Of a stretch of DNA of 64,000 nt, positions 52,049-61,307 are shown one piece after another. Below the pieces are notes generated by a model. It made no database searches, was not told the origin of the DNA, and saw only the letters and a program-made list of their open reading frames with translations. The translations under genes were made by a program, and so were the position numbers. The DNA is taken from NCBI RefSeq assembly GCF_029223485.1, contig NZ_JARHTP010000004.1, positions 62,001 through 126,000 of the forward strand, in the 5' to 3' direction. The stretch's first letter is position 1. Every line of letters starts with the position of its first letter. This DNA comes from Streptomyces coacervatus (GTDB lineage Bacteria; Actinomycetota; Actinomycetes; Streptomycetales; Streptomycetaceae).

Positions 52049-52939
52049 TCAGTCGAGTGCGCCGGGGTGGAGGCGGGCCAGCCGCTCCGGGTCGGCCAGG
52101 ATGTGCAGGGCGACGATCCTGCCGTCGACCACGGTGACGCCCATGACCGACTGCAACTGACCCTCGGTCGCGTTGAGGACTCCGACCTCCCCGTTGACCA
52201 GTACCACTTGGGCGAACTGTGCGAACTGCCGGAACAGCAGCGCCTGTTCGGCCACCGGTTTCGCGCCGCGGACCAGCTTGGACGCGGCGGCACCCCCGAC
52301 CAGCGCACCGGAGTCGGCCCGCAGCACCACATCGGGATGGAGGACAGCGACCAGCGCCTCGAAGTCACCGGCGCGGGCGGCCGCCATGAAGGCGTCGACG
52401 ACCTGCCGCTGTCTGGCGAGGTCGGGCTCCGAGGACGGCGTGGCGCCCTGCACCCGGCGCCGGGCCCGGCTGGCCAGTTGCCGGGTCGCCGCCGAACTGC
52501 GCTCCACGACCGGCGCGATGTCGTCGAACGGCACGGCGAACATGTCGTGCAGCACGAACGCCAGCCGCTCGGCGGGTTCCAGGGTCTCCAGGACCACCAG
52601 CAGGGCCAGCCCCACCGAGTCGGCGTGGAGGACCTCCTGCTCCGGATCGATCTGCGACAGGGGCCTGATCACGGGATCGGGCACGAACGTCTCGTCGATG
52701 GGATCCTCGCGACGCGAGGCCCGGGACCGCAGCATGTCGAGACAGACCCGCCCGACCACGGTGGTCAGCCACCCGCCCAGGTTCTCGATGCCGTCCGCGT
52801 CGGAGCGGCTCAGCTTCAGCCAGGTCTCCTGGACGGCGTCCTCCGCCTCGGCCAGCGAGCCCAGCATGCGGTAGGCCACGGCCTTCAGGTGCCCGCGGTG
52901 CTCCTCGAAGCGGTCGGCCAGGACTTCCGTGCCGTTCAT
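52049..52939 (-). CDS. SigJ-like ECF sigma factor with SnoaL C-terminal domain
   Basis: 296 aa from ATG 52939 (MNGTEVLADRFEEHRGHL); in-frame ATGs at 52951 and 52963 lie within a run of ATGGGG(G) units that also supply possible ribosome binding sites, so the exact start is uncertain. Sigma region 2 (about 12-75): HLKAVAYRMLGSLAEAEDAV; region 4 (about 115-165): LAFVLHDMFAVPFDDIAPVV. A SnoaL-like domain (about 180-296) replaces an anti-sigma factor, as in SigJ/ECF41-type proteins. No anti-sigma partner is adjacent. Confidence 0.92.
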   Translation of the reverse strand: MNGTEVLADRFEEHRGHLKAVAYRMLGSLAEAEDAVQETWLKLSRSDADGIENLGGWLTTVVGRVCLDMLRSRASRREDPIDETFVPDPVIRPLSQIDPEQEVLHADSVGLALLVVLETLEPAERLAFVLHDMFAVPFDDIAPVVERSSAATRQLASRARRRVQGATPSSEPDLARQRQVVDAFMAAARAGDFEALVAVLHPDVVLRADSGALVGGAAASKLVRGAKPVAEQALLFRQFAQFAQVVLVNGEVGVLNATEGQLQSVMGVTVVDGRIVALHILADPERLARLHPGALD

Positions 52940-53007
52940 GTACTCCCCCATGTAGTGCCCCATGTGTTCCCCCGTGTCTGCTGCGGGCCGCTGTCGACCG
53001 CAGTCCT

Positions 53008-53751
53008 CTACCGGCCGAAGACCTCGAACGCCACGGCCGGCCGGCCCCCGAACCGCTCCGCCGTCCGCTCGGCGTGCGCGGTGAGGAATCCGCGGACGTA
53101 TGTCTCCGGGTCCTCGTCGGTCAACGCCTCGATATAGGTGCGGTGTTCGAGCAGCGAGTGCACCGCGCGTTCCAGTCCGGCCGAGGCGTCCGCCGCGTGC
53201 GTGGGCGAGGCGGAGCCGGCGATGGCGACCCAGCGGACGCCGCTCCAGGGCTGAAGGCCCTGTTCGAGGAGCTCGGGGAAGATCCACCGGTTGCCGGCGT
53301 CGCCCGCCGCGTCGAGCGTGGCGCGGCCGACGGCCACGTGGTCCGGGGTGTTCCAGGCGACACCGCCCCAGGTGTCCCGGTGGTTGAGGGTGATCACCAG
53401 CTCGGGCCGGTGCCGGCGGATCGCGGCGGCGATGTCGCGGCGCAGAGCGGTGCCGTACTCGATCACGCCGTCCTGGTGGTCGAGGAACTCCACCTGCGAC
53501 ACCCCCACCACGGCCGCGCTCGCCCGCTGCTCCCGCTCGCGCAGCGGACCGCACTTCGCGGGCTCCAGTGTGTCGATGCCCGCCTCGCCCCGGCTGGCCA
53601 GGACATAGACGACCTCGCGGCCCTCGTCGGTCCATCCGGCGACGGCCGCCGAGCACCCGTACTCGAGATCGTCCGGGTGCGCGACGACGGCCAGGGCGCG
53701 CTGCCAGTCGGCAGGCATCGGCTGGAGCTGGGCGGTCTGCGGCTCGGTCAT
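53008..53751 (-). CDS. PIG-L family deacetylase
   Basis: 247 aa. The zinc-binding AHPDDLEYGCSAAVAGW (about 24-40) and the second His in TPDHVAVGRATLDAAG (about 135) mark the LmbE/PIG-L fold. It probably deacetylates an N-acetylglucosamine derivative or related substrate; MshB-like enzymes act on mycothiol intermediates, but other PIG-L enzymes modify secondary metabolites. It lies 68 nt upstream of the sigma-factor start on the same strand and may be co-transcribed with it. Confidence 0.9.
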   Translation of the reverse strand: MTEPQTAQLQPMPADWQRALAVVAHPDDLEYGCSAAVAGWTDEGREVVYVLASRGEAGIDTLEPAKCGPLREREQRASAAVVGVSQVEFLDHQDGVIEYGTALRRDIAAAIRRHRPELVITLNHRDTWGGVAWNTPDHVAVGRATLDAAGDAGNRWIFPELLEQGLQPWSGVRWVAIAGSASPTHAADASAGLERAVHSLLEHRTYIEALTDEDPETYVRGFLTAHAERTAERFGGRPAVAFEVFGR

Positions 53752-53794
53752 GCCCGCAGACTAACCCGTGACACTGACATCACCGCTGGTGACC

Positions 53795-55153
53795 TCACTC
53801 CTCGTCGCGGGTCAGCGCCAGCAGCCGGTCCAGCACGCGCGGCCCGCCCGCCCGTACCCCGTCGTGCTCGAACTCGTCGGTCACCCATGTCCGCAGTCCG
53901 CGGATCGTGCGGGCCGTGTCGAGGGCGTGCGCCGTGTCGACGTACATGTCGTCGTGGTAGACGGCCGCCGCGACCGGGACCTCGTTGGCGGCGAGGCGTA
54001 CGGGGTCGTAGAGGGACGGCCAGTCGGTGCGGGCGGCGAGGAGTTCGGCGGTCTCACGCAGGGGCCTCAGCGCCGGATCGCAGTCGAACATCCAGGGGTG
54101 GATCGACTCGCCGGTGAACAGGAGCGGGCCGTCGCCCGCGAGGGTCTTCGCGGCGTCGAACTGCGGGAACTCGGCGCGGACCCGTTCGGCCGACCAGGCG
54201 GTGGGGCGCCGGCCCTGGCCGTAGATCGCCTCGTGGACGAGGGCGTAGAGGGGGTGGCTCGCGTACGACAGCAGTCCCTGTACGTCCTCCTGGAACGCGT
54301 CGGAGAGTGCCGTGCCCTGCGGGGTGCGGACGAAGGCGTGTTCCAGGAGGTAGTGCAGACGGTGGCTGCCCTCGCTGCCGCCGAGGACGATGCCGAGGGA
54401 CTGGAAGGCCTCGGCGGTGAGGCGGTAGCCGTTCGGGAGGGTGACCTGATGGGTGAGGAGGTGGTCGGCGATGCGGCGGGCGCGCTCGACGTCCTGCGGG
54501 TAGCGGGCGTAGTGCGCGGTGACCTTGCGTTCGATGCGCGGGTAGGCGGCGCGGTAGACGTCGTCGGCGTGGGCGTCGAGGGAGGGCAGACCGCCGGTGA
54601 TCACGGCCGCGGTCAGGCCTTCGGGGGCGTTGGAGAGGTAGTTCACGGTGCAGAAGCCGCCGAAGCTCTGGCCGAGGACGGTCCATGGGGCGCCGCCGGT
54701 CACGCGGGCGCGGATCGCCTCGCAGTCACGGACGATCGCGTCGGCGCGGAAGTGCGCGAGGTAGTCGGCCTGTTGGGCGGGGCCGCCGCGCAGCGGGAGG
54801 GTCTGGCGGTTGGCGGGGGTGGAGTGGCCGGTGCCGCGCTGGTCGAGGAGGAGGACGCGGTACTCCTTGAGGGCGCGGCCCAGCCAGGACTGCCTGCCCA
54901 CGAAACGGTTCGCCCCGAAGCCGGGGCCGCCCTGGAGATAGACCAGCCACGGCAGGCTCTGCTGTGGTTTGTCGGCCCTGTCGCTCGCGACGACCTCGCG
55001 GGCGTAGAGCTCGATCGTCTCCCCCGCCGGGTCGTCGTGGTCGAGGGGCACGGTGAAGTGGCGGTCGGTGAGGACGACGCCGGGCTGGCGGTACGTGGCG
55101 GTCAACAGGTCTCCCGGGACGGACGGGTTTCGGGCCGCGTCCCACTTCACCAC
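53795..55153 (-). CDS. alpha/beta hydrolase, prolyl aminopeptidase-like (S33)
   Basis: 452 aa from GTG 55153 (VVKWDAARNPSVPGDLL); GTG 55150 is equally possible and no Shine-Dalgarno is clear. Oxyanion/HG region YLQGGPGFGANRF, LLLDQRGTGHST, nucleophile elbow TVLGQSFGGFCTVNYL (about Ser-160), acid/His near FDAAKT and DEFEHDGVRAG. This is the proline iminopeptidase-type S33 family; no signal peptide. It lies 53 nt after the LacI gene stop on the same strand, so it may be read with it; the link to rhamnose is unclear. Confidence 0.9.
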   Translation of the reverse strand: MVKWDAARNPSVPGDLLTATYRQPGVVLTDRHFTVPLDHDDPAGETIELYAREVVASDRADKPQQSLPWLVYLQGGPGFGANRFVGRQSWLGRALKEYRVLLLDQRGTGHSTPANRQTLPLRGGPAQQADYLAHFRADAIVRDCEAIRARVTGGAPWTVLGQSFGGFCTVNYLSNAPEGLTAAVITGGLPSLDAHADDVYRAAYPRIERKVTAHYARYPQDVERARRIADHLLTHQVTLPNGYRLTAEAFQSLGIVLGGSEGSHRLHYLLEHAFVRTPQGTALSDAFQEDVQGLLSYASHPLYALVHEAIYGQGRRPTAWSAERVRAEFPQFDAAKTLAGDGPLLFTGESIHPWMFDCDPALRPLRETAELLAARTDWPSLYDPVRLAANEVPVAAAVYHDDMYVDTAHALDTARTIRGLRTWVTDEFEHDGVRAGGPRVLDRLLALTRDEE

Positions 55154-55206
55154 ATGTTCGTCCGGCAGCGGACCCCCCGGATCATGAAAACTTACTGACC
55201 GGGCGA

Positions 55207-56232
55207 TCAGCGGGCGGAGAGACTCGACCGCCGTACGACCAGCTCCGGCTGGAGCACGACACGCCGGTGCTCGTGCCGTTTGGTCCCCGTCTCCGCCTCC
55301 GTCTCCTCCAGGAGGAGCTCGGCGGCCAGGGCGCCCATCGTGACGGCGGGCTGGCGGACCGAGGTGAGCGGGACGGCCGCGGCGGCGGCGAACTCGATGT
55401 CGTCGTAGCCGACGATGGCGAGGTCGTCGGGGACCGTTATGCCGGCCGCGTACATGGCCTGCAGGACGCCGAGGGCGAGGAGGTCGTTGGCGCAGAAGAC
55501 GGCGGTGGGGCGGTCGGCGAGGCCGAGGAGACGGGCGCCTGCGTCCCGGCCGGCGGCCACGTCGAGCCGCTCGGTGGGCAGTTCGCGCAGGCAGTCCGGT
55601 CCCAGGCCGGCCTCGCCGAGGGCGTTCAGCGCGCCCGTGCGGCGGTCGCGGACCTGGTTGAGGCCAGGTGGACCGCTGACGTAGGCGATGGTGCGGTGCC
55701 CGGCGTCGACGAGGTGGCGCACGGCCAGGGCGCCGCCCGCCACGTCGTCGACGGAGACGGAGCACTCGGTGGTGCCCTCGGCGACCCGGTCGACGAGGAC
55801 GAAGGGGATGTTGTGCCGCCGGAACGTCTCGATGTTCCGGCCTGTCGCGTCGGCGGGGGTGAGCAGCACGCCCCGCACCCGCTGCTCGGCGAAGAGCGAC
55901 AGATAGTCGGCCTCCTCGCTCGCGCTCTGGGCGCTGTTGCAGACCATCACGCCGAGCCCGGCGTCACGCGCCGCCCGCTCGGCACCGCGCGCGACGTCGA
56001 CGAAGAACGGGTTGCCCATGTCCAGGACGAGCAGCCCCATGATCCGGCTGCGGCCCGCACGCAGCTGGCGCGCGGACTCGCTGCGGACGTAGCCGAGCCG
56101 GTCGATCGCGGACAGCACCCGCGCCCGGGTCTCCGTGGCGACCGTGTCCGGGCGGTTGATCACGTTCGACACCGTGCCGACGGAGACTCCGGCGGCGCGG
56201 GCGACGTCCTTGATACCCACCGACTGGGTCAT
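55207..56232 (-). CDS. rhaR: LacI family regulator of the rhamnose locus
   Basis: 341 aa. N-terminal LacI HTH VGIKDVARAAGVSVGTVSNV with hinge (about 5-60) and a ribose-repressor-like sensor domain (VGYDDIEFAAAAAVPLTSVR near residue 280). It lies 79 nt after the BNR gene at the end of the rhamnose operon. LacI-type dyads TGAAAGGTTTCA and TGAATCGATTCA occur in the rhaT/rhaI gap. It is the likely rhamnose repressor; the gene symbol reflects that inferred role only. Confidence 0.88.
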   Translation of the reverse strand: MTQSVGIKDVARAAGVSVGTVSNVINRPDTVATETRARVLSAIDRLGYVRSESARQLRAGRSRIMGLLVLDMGNPFFVDVARGAERAARDAGLGVMVCNSAQSASEEADYLSLFAEQRVRGVLLTPADATGRNIETFRRHNIPFVLVDRVAEGTTECSVSVDDVAGGALAVRHLVDAGHRTIAYVSGPPGLNQVRDRRTGALNALGEAGLGPDCLRELPTERLDVAAGRDAGARLLGLADRPTAVFCANDLLALGVLQAMYAAGITVPDDLAIVGYDDIEFAAAAAVPLTSVRQPAVTMGALAAELLLEETEAETGTKRHEHRRVVLQPELVVRRSSLSAR

Positions 56233-56311
56233 CGTGCAGGGACCTCCAGGGGGACACGGGACGGCCGGAAGACCATCACATTACCGTCATCATCCGGCAC
56301 ATCAGGCCCGG

Positions 56312-57724
56312 TCACGCGGGCAGTGCGAAGTCGACGACATGGAGCGCCGAGGGGGTCGTACCGCTCGACTTCTCCTGGTACATGAAGGACAGGACGTTGT
56401 CCGCCCTGACCCGCAGCTCGTCGATCACGACCTCGCCGAAGGCGTTGAGGTCGCTGCCGTCGTACAGCAGCGTCCAGTCGCTGTACCCGGAGGACTTCGA
56501 GGCGCCGGTGATCCGGCCGAAGGGGAAGATCGCGTAAGCGTTGTCGTACTTGTCCAGGACCAGCTTGGTGCGCTGGCTGGAGTCGAGCGCGACGGGGATC
56601 TCGGTCTTGGTCCAGGTGCCGGAGGAGTTCTTGCGGAGGTGGAAGGCGCGGCCGTTGGCGGTGCGGTCGCTGACGTAGTCGGTGGTGCACTGGGTGAAGC
56701 GGCCGGGGACGTAGCTGATGATCGCGTGCGGCAGTCCGGACGAGTCCGTGAACTGGCTCTCCTGGTTCATCAGCGAGTGGTCCGGGTTGAGCGAGTCGAC
56801 GACCAGTCCGCTGTCCGTGACGGCCACGGTGTCGGAGCTGCCCGTCGTTCCCACGACGGTGCCCGCGTCGTTGCGCCAAGTGCGGCCGCGGTCGGTCGAG
56901 TAGACATAACCCGTGTCGTGGTTGGTGATGCCGCCGCTGTTGCACATCACGGCGGCGTTCTGCTCGCGCCAGGTGAAGAAGGAGTGCAGCCGGCCGTTGA
57001 CGTCGTAGTCGATGCCGTGCAGATACATGTTGCGGGCGGTCGAGGAGCCGTGCGAGCTGGTGTACGTGCCCGTGGAGCTGGACCACTCCCCCAGTGCCTT
57101 CCAGCTCGAACCGTCGTACTCGGCAAGGGCGTTGCGGCCATTGCCCGAGATTCCGACCCGGTAGCTGAGCTGCAGCTTGCCCTCGGGGGTCGAGACGAAT
57201 TGGGGATACGTGAACTGGGAGGTGAGCGCCAGTCCGTCGAGCGAGGTCTGCACGGAGCCGAAGACGGACGAGGTCCAGGACGTGGACGCCGGGTTGTCGA
57301 GGAGTCCGGCGACCGACTTCACATAGAAGTAGCCGTCGCTGTGGGAGTCCATGTTGATGTGCAGACGGCCGTCGACCTTGGAGACGCCCATGGAGATGAC
57401 GTTGTGGGAGTCGCTGGTCTTGAGAGTGTGGGAGAGCGTGACCGTCGACCAGCTGGAGCCGCCGAGGACGCGGCGGGCGATGACGGCGTTCTTCGTCGAG
57501 GTGTACCAGGCGGCGTACTGGTAGCCCTTGTAGGTCAACAGACCGTTCTTCTGGAACGAGTTGTTGTTGACCAGGCCGTCGTAAGAGACGAAGAAGACGG
57601 CCTGACCGTCGAGTCGGGTCGTGCCCTTCTTGCTGACGGAGGGGCCGGGAACGGCGGCCCGTGCGATGCCCGGCGTTGCCACGGCGGCAAGTATGGCGGT
57701 CGTGAGCACGGTACGTCTTCTCAT
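56312..57724 (-). CDS. secreted BNR-4 beta-propeller, candidate rhamnosyl glycan lyase
   Basis: 470 aa. Signal peptide MRRRTVLTTAILAAVATPGI ending ARA-AVPG. The body is a BNR_4-type seven-bladed propeller with repeated blade strands, for example NGLLTYKGYQYAAWYTST, DGRLHINMDSHSDGYFYV, GKLQLSYRVGISGNGRNALA. BNR_4 proteins include polysaccharide lyases (PL24-, PL42-like) that cleave rhamnosyl-glucuronate links. It is the last gene of the rhamnose transport operon, 36 nt after the mutarotase, which supports a role in freeing rhamnose outside the cell. Enzyme class is inference. Confidence 0.85.
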   Translation of the reverse strand: MRRRTVLTTAILAAVATPGIARAAVPGPSVSKKGTTRLDGQAVFFVSYDGLVNNNSFQKNGLLTYKGYQYAAWYTSTKNAVIARRVLGGSSWSTVTLSHTLKTSDSHNVISMGVSKVDGRLHINMDSHSDGYFYVKSVAGLLDNPASTSWTSSVFGSVQTSLDGLALTSQFTYPQFVSTPEGKLQLSYRVGISGNGRNALAEYDGSSWKALGEWSSSTGTYTSSHGSSTARNMYLHGIDYDVNGRLHSFFTWREQNAAVMCNSGGITNHDTGYVYSTDRGRTWRNDAGTVVGTTGSSDTVAVTDSGLVVDSLNPDHSLMNQESQFTDSSGLPHAIISYVPGRFTQCTTDYVSDRTANGRAFHLRKNSSGTWTKTEIPVALDSSQRTKLVLDKYDNAYAIFPFGRITGASKSSGYSDWTLLYDGSDLNAFGEVVIDELRVRADNVLSFMYQEKSSGTTPSALHVVDFALPA

Positions 57725-57760
57725 GGAGGGCTCCGGGGGTGGGGGATCAACCGGGGGGGA

Positions 57761-58081
57761 TCAGGCGAGGTGGAAGACCTCGGTGAGCGGTTTCATGGCC
57801 TCGTCGAGCCGGGCGCCGTCCAGCGACTCGAAGAAGGGGCCCATCTCCGCCTGCCAGCGGGCGTTGACGTCGGTGGCTTCCATTCCGGCCAGTGCGGCTT
57901 CGAAGTCCTCGGTCTCCAGATAGCCGACGAGCAGGCCGTCGTCGCGCACGAAGAGCGAGTAGTTGCGCCAGCCGGTGGCGGAGAGTGCTGCGAGCATCTC
58001 CGGCCACACGGCGGCATGGCGTTCGCGGTACTCGGCGAGCCGGTCCTCGCGGACCTTGAGAAGGAAGCAGACGCGCTGCAT
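57761..58081 (-). CDS. rhaM: L-rhamnose mutarotase
   Basis: 106 aa from ATG 58081, usual length for RhaM. Conserved motifs: MQRVCFLLKVREDRLAEYRE RHAAVWPEM (catalytic His in RHAAVWPEML), GWRNYSLFVRDDGLLVGYLE, DVNARWQAEMGPFFE. It interconverts alpha- and beta-L-rhamnose so that the isomerase gets its preferred anomer. Starts 17 nt after the rhaS stop, within the uptake operon. Confidence 0.94.
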   Translation of the reverse strand: MQRVCFLLKVREDRLAEYRERHAAVWPEMLAALSATGWRNYSLFVRDDGLLVGYLETEDFEAALAGMEATDVNARWQAEMGPFFESLDGARLDEAMKPLTEVFHLA

Positions 58082-58098
58082 GGAGTACCGCCCCCTGA

Positions 58099-59178
58099 CT
58101 AGAAGTTGAACTGGTCGATGTTCTTCGCGTTGAACACGGTGGGCTTGCCCAAGTTGATCACGCCGTCCTTTCCGATCGTGTACTCGGTGTCGCCGGCCTT
58201 GAAGGTCTCGCCCTCCTTGCCGGTGATCTGCCCGGAGGCCAGCGCAACGGCGGTGCGGGCGGCGAGGTCGCCGAGCTTCGCCGGGTCCCACAGCTCGAAG
58301 GCGTCGACGGTGCCGTTTTTGACGTACTTGCGCATGTCGTTGGGGGTGCCGAGGCCGGTCAGCTTGACCTTGCCCTTGTACTTGGAGCCGGACAGGTACT
58401 GTGCGGCGGCCTTGATGCCGACGGTGGTCGGGGAGATGATCCCCTTGAGGTTCGGGTACTGCTGGAGCAGGCCCTGGGTCTGCTGGAAGGACTGCTGGGC
58501 GTCGTCGTTGCCGTACGCGACCTTGACCAGCTTGATGTTCTTGTACTTGTCCTGCTTCAGCTCGTCCTTCATGTACCCGATCCAGGTGTTCTGGTTCGTG
58601 GCCGTCTGGGCGGCGGACAGGATCGCGATCTGGCCCTTGTAGCCGATCTGCTCGGCGAGCAGCTGCACCTCGGTGCGGCCGAGGTCCTCGGCGCTGGCCT
58701 GCGAGACGAAGGCGTTGCGGCAGTCCGCCTTGGTGTCGGAGTCGTAGGTGACGACCTTGATGTTGTTCTTCATCGCCTGCTTGAGCGCGGTGCACAGGGC
58801 GCCCGGGTCCTGCGCGGAGACGGCCATCGCGTTGACCTGCTGCTGGGTGAGCGTGTTGACGTAGGAGACCTGGCCGGCGGTGTCGGTGGCGCTGGACGGG
58901 CCGACTTCCTTGTATGTGCCGCCCAGTTCGGTGAGCGCCTTCTCGCCGCCCTTGTCGGCGGAAGTGAAGTACGGGTTGTTGACCTGCTTGGGAAGGAACC
59001 CGACGGTCAGCCCCTTCTTGAGGGCGGCGTTGGGGTCGGCCTTCGCGGTCGAGGTCGCCGCCGCGTCGTCGCTCTTGGAGTTGTTCTTGGTGGTCCCACC
59101 ACAGGCGGTCGCGGCAAGGGCGAGGGAGGTCACGGCGGCAAGGGCCGCACAGGTACGACGGAGGGATGACTTGCGCAT
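58099..59178 (-). CDS. rhaS: L-rhamnose ABC transporter binding lipoprotein
   Basis: 359-aa ribose/rhamnose-type (CUT2) solute-binding lipoprotein. Lipobox LALAATACGGTTKNN, Cys near residue 26. Mature fold starts KKGLTVGFLPKQVNNPYFTS; ligand-loop regions NAMAVSAQDPGALCTALKQA and NDMRKYVKNGTVDAFELWDP. It captures rhamnose outside and hands it to the two permeases. In the operon it follows the permeases after a 121-nt gap with a hairpin repeat (59209-59226). Confidence 0.93.
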   Translation of the reverse strand: MRKSSLRRTCAALAAVTSLALAATACGGTTKNNSKSDDAAATSTAKADPNAALKKGLTVGFLPKQVNNPYFTSADKGGEKALTELGGTYKEVGPSSATDTAGQVSYVNTLTQQQVNAMAVSAQDPGALCTALKQAMKNNIKVVTYDSDTKADCRNAFVSQASAEDLGRTEVQLLAEQIGYKGQIAILSAAQTATNQNTWIGYMKDELKQDKYKNIKLVKVAYGNDDAQQSFQQTQGLLQQYPNLKGIISPTTVGIKAAAQYLSGSKYKGKVKLTGLGTPNDMRKYVKNGTVDAFELWDPAKLGDLAARTAVALASGQITGKEGETFKAGDTEYTIGKDGVINLGKPTVFNAKNIDQFNF

Positions 59179-59208
59179 GACGGTTCCTTATTACGAGAGG
59201 TGAGTGAA

Positions 59209-59226
59209 GCGCCCCTTCAGGGGCGC
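59209..59226 (-). repeat. dispersed intergenic repeat, copy D (hairpin inside the rhamnose operon)
   Basis: GCGCCCC-TTCA-GGGGCGC is the hairpin of the dispersed element; the degenerate remainder (GGGCTGTATTG, GCGCGACCAGCC, GGCCCGCAGCC) runs on to about 59290, in the same inverted orientation as copy B. It lies between the permease and rhaS genes, so it may attenuate read-through or mark a separate rhaS promoter. Confidence 0.6.
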
Positions 59227-59299
59227 GGGGCTGTATTGAATTTGCGGTTCCACCGCGCGGGCGCGACCAGCCACATCCGGCCCGCAGCCAACAAACGAC

Positions 59300-60274
59300 C
59301 TATCCGGCGGTACGAGCCGCCCTCGCGATGGAAATCTGGCGCGCAACCCGAGGCCCGAGCACGGACACGACAAGCAACACACCGGTGACGACAATCTGCG
59401 ACTGCGCAGAAACATTGAGCAGACTCATCACGTTCTGCAGCGCCCCGAGCAGAAAGACACCCGCAACCGCACCGCCCAACGTCCCCTTACCGCCGTCGAA
59501 ATCGATACCGCCGAGCAACACCGCGGCGACGACGGAGAGTTCGAGCCCTGTCGCGTTGTCATAGCGCGCACTGGCATAGTGCAGGGCCCAGAACACACCG
59601 GTGAGCGACGCCATCAGCCCCGTCACCGTGAACAGAATCAACTTGTGCCGCTTGACGCGGATCCCGGCGAACCGCGCGGCTTCCTCGTTCGCACCGATCG
59701 CGAACAACGACCGCCCGAACGGGGTGGCGTGCAGGACGACGACGGCGATTGCGAGAAGCACGAGGAACGGCAGGAAGGCCTGCGGAAGGAAGGTGTCCCC
59801 CATCCGCCCCGCAGCGAAGTCGAGGTACTGCGTGGGAAAGTCGGTCACCGCATTGGAGCCGAGCACGATCTGTGCGATGCCCCGGTAGGCGGCGAGCGTG
59901 CCGATGGTGACGGCCAGGGACGGCAGTCCCAGCCGGGTCACCAGCAGCCCGTTGACCAGCCCGCACACCACACCCAGCAGCAGGCACAGCGGGATGATCG
60001 TCTCGATCGCCATGCCCTCGTTCCACAGCTTGCCCATCACCGCGCCCGACAGACCGGCCGTCGAGGCGACGGACAGATCGATCTCACCGGAGACGACCAG
60101 AAGCGTCATCGGCAGAGCGATCAGTGCGATCGGCAGCGTGTTTCCGATCAGGAAGGACAGGTTGAGCGCGTTCCCGAAACCGTCGACCGTTGAGAACGAC
60201 AACAGCAGCAGAACAACCAGCAGCGCACCGACGACCGTGTCCCAACGGACCGCACGCGTCAGGGACTCAGGCAT
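59300..60274 (-). CDS. rhaQ: L-rhamnose ABC transporter permease 2
   Basis: 324-aa CUT2-family permease with about nine helices. Landmarks: PIALIALPMTLLVVSGEIDL, GLSGAVMGKLW, LAVTIGTLAAYRGIAQIVLG, EEAARFAGIRVKRHKL, LGGIDFDGGKGTLGGAVAGV. Its start overlaps the previous permease stop by 8 nt. Forms the heterodimeric channel with the 60267-61307 permease. Which is P or Q is convention. Confidence 0.93.
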   Translation of the reverse strand: MPESLTRAVRWDTVVGALLVVLLLLSFSTVDGFGNALNLSFLIGNTLPIALIALPMTLLVVSGEIDLSVASTAGLSGAVMGKLWNEGMAIETIIPLCLLLGVVCGLVNGLLVTRLGLPSLAVTIGTLAAYRGIAQIVLGSNAVTDFPTQYLDFAAGRMGDTFLPQAFLPFLVLLAIAVVVLHATPFGRSLFAIGANEEAARFAGIRVKRHKLILFTVTGLMASLTGVFWALHYASARYDNATGLELSVVAAVLLGGIDFDGGKGTLGGAVAGVFLLGALQNVMSLLNVSAQSQIVVTGVLLVVSVLGPRVARQISIARAARTAG

Positions 60275-61307
60275 GGCGAGCGTTCCTCTTCTTCAGGGCG
60301 GAGGCCACCCGCAGCGCGACGACCCGGTCGACCGCGATGGCGAGGATGAGCAGGATGCCGTTGATGGCGAGCACCCACACGGAGCTGACGCCGAGGGCGG
60401 GCAGCACGCTGTTGATGGAGGTCAGCAGCAAGGCGCCCAGTGCGGCCCCGTACACGCTCCCGGAGCCGCCGGTGAAGACGACGCCGCCGACCACGACCGC
60501 GCTGACGACGGTGAGTTCGTAGCCGGTGCCGGTCCCGGAGTCGACGTTGCCGAAGCGGGCCAGGTACATCGCGCCCGCGAGGCCCGCGAGGCCGCCGCAG
60601 AAGGTGTACGCGGCGAGGATCCGCTTGCGGACGGGGATGCCGGCGAGCCGGGCGGCCTCCGGGTTGGAGCCGAGCGCATACAGCTCGCGCCCGCTGCCGA
60701 AGTGCTTGAGGTAGTACGCCGTCGCCACCAGCACCGCGAGCGCGATCAGCGCCAGCCAGGGCACCGCGGAGATGCCGCCGGAGCCGAAGTCCACGAAGCC
60801 GCCCGGGAGGTCGGCCGCCGTGATCTGCCGGGAGCCGACCCAGATGGAGTCGAGGCCGCGGATGATGTAGAGCGTGCCCAGGGTGACGACGAGGGCGGGC
60901 ACCTGGCCGAGGCTGACGAGCAGCCCGTTCAGCAGGCCGAAGCCGATGCCCATCAGCACCGCCAGTACGACGGCCACGACCCCGTTTCCGCCGCCGTGCA
61001 GATAGTCGCCCGCGGCGAAGGCGCTGATGCCGAGGGTCGAGCCGACGGACAGGTCGACGTTCCGGGTGATCACCACCAGGGACTGGCCGGTGGCGACCAG
61101 CACCAGGATGGTCGCGTTCAGGAGCAGGTCCTTGATGCCCTGCTCGGACAGGAACTCGCTGTTGCCCGCCTGAGTGATGGCGATCATCACCAGGAAGACG
61201 GCCAGGATGGCGAGTTCGCGCATCTTGAAGACGCGGTCGACGAGCCGGGTGCCACTGGACTTCGGCACCTCGGCGATGGGGGTTTCGTCGGTAGCGGTCA
61301 CCGTCAT
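60267..61307 (-). CDS. rhaP: L-rhamnose ABC transporter permease 1
   Basis: 346 aa from ATG 61307 ([19 protein letters not shown]), overlapping the ATPase stop by 4 nt; the frame to 61574 is out-of-frame ATPase. About nine helices; CUT2 landmarks [79 protein letters not shown]. Forms the channel with the downstream permease. Confidence 0.94.
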   Translation of the reverse strand: MTVTATDETPIAEVPKSSGTRLVDRVFKMRELAILAVFLVMIAITQAGNSEFLSEQGIKDLLLNATILVLVATGQSLVVITRNVDLSVGSTLGISAFAAGDYLHGGGNGVVAVVLAVLMGIGFGLLNGLLVSLGQVPALVVTLGTLYIIRGLDSIWVGSRQITAADLPGGFVDFGSGGISAVPWLALIALAVLVATAYYLKHFGSGRELYALGSNPEAARLAGIPVRKRILAAYTFCGGLAGLAGAMYLARFGNVDSGTGTGYELTVVSAVVVGGVVFTGGSGSVYGAALGALLLTSINSVLPALGVSSVWVLAINGILLILAIAVDRVVALRVASALKKRNARHA

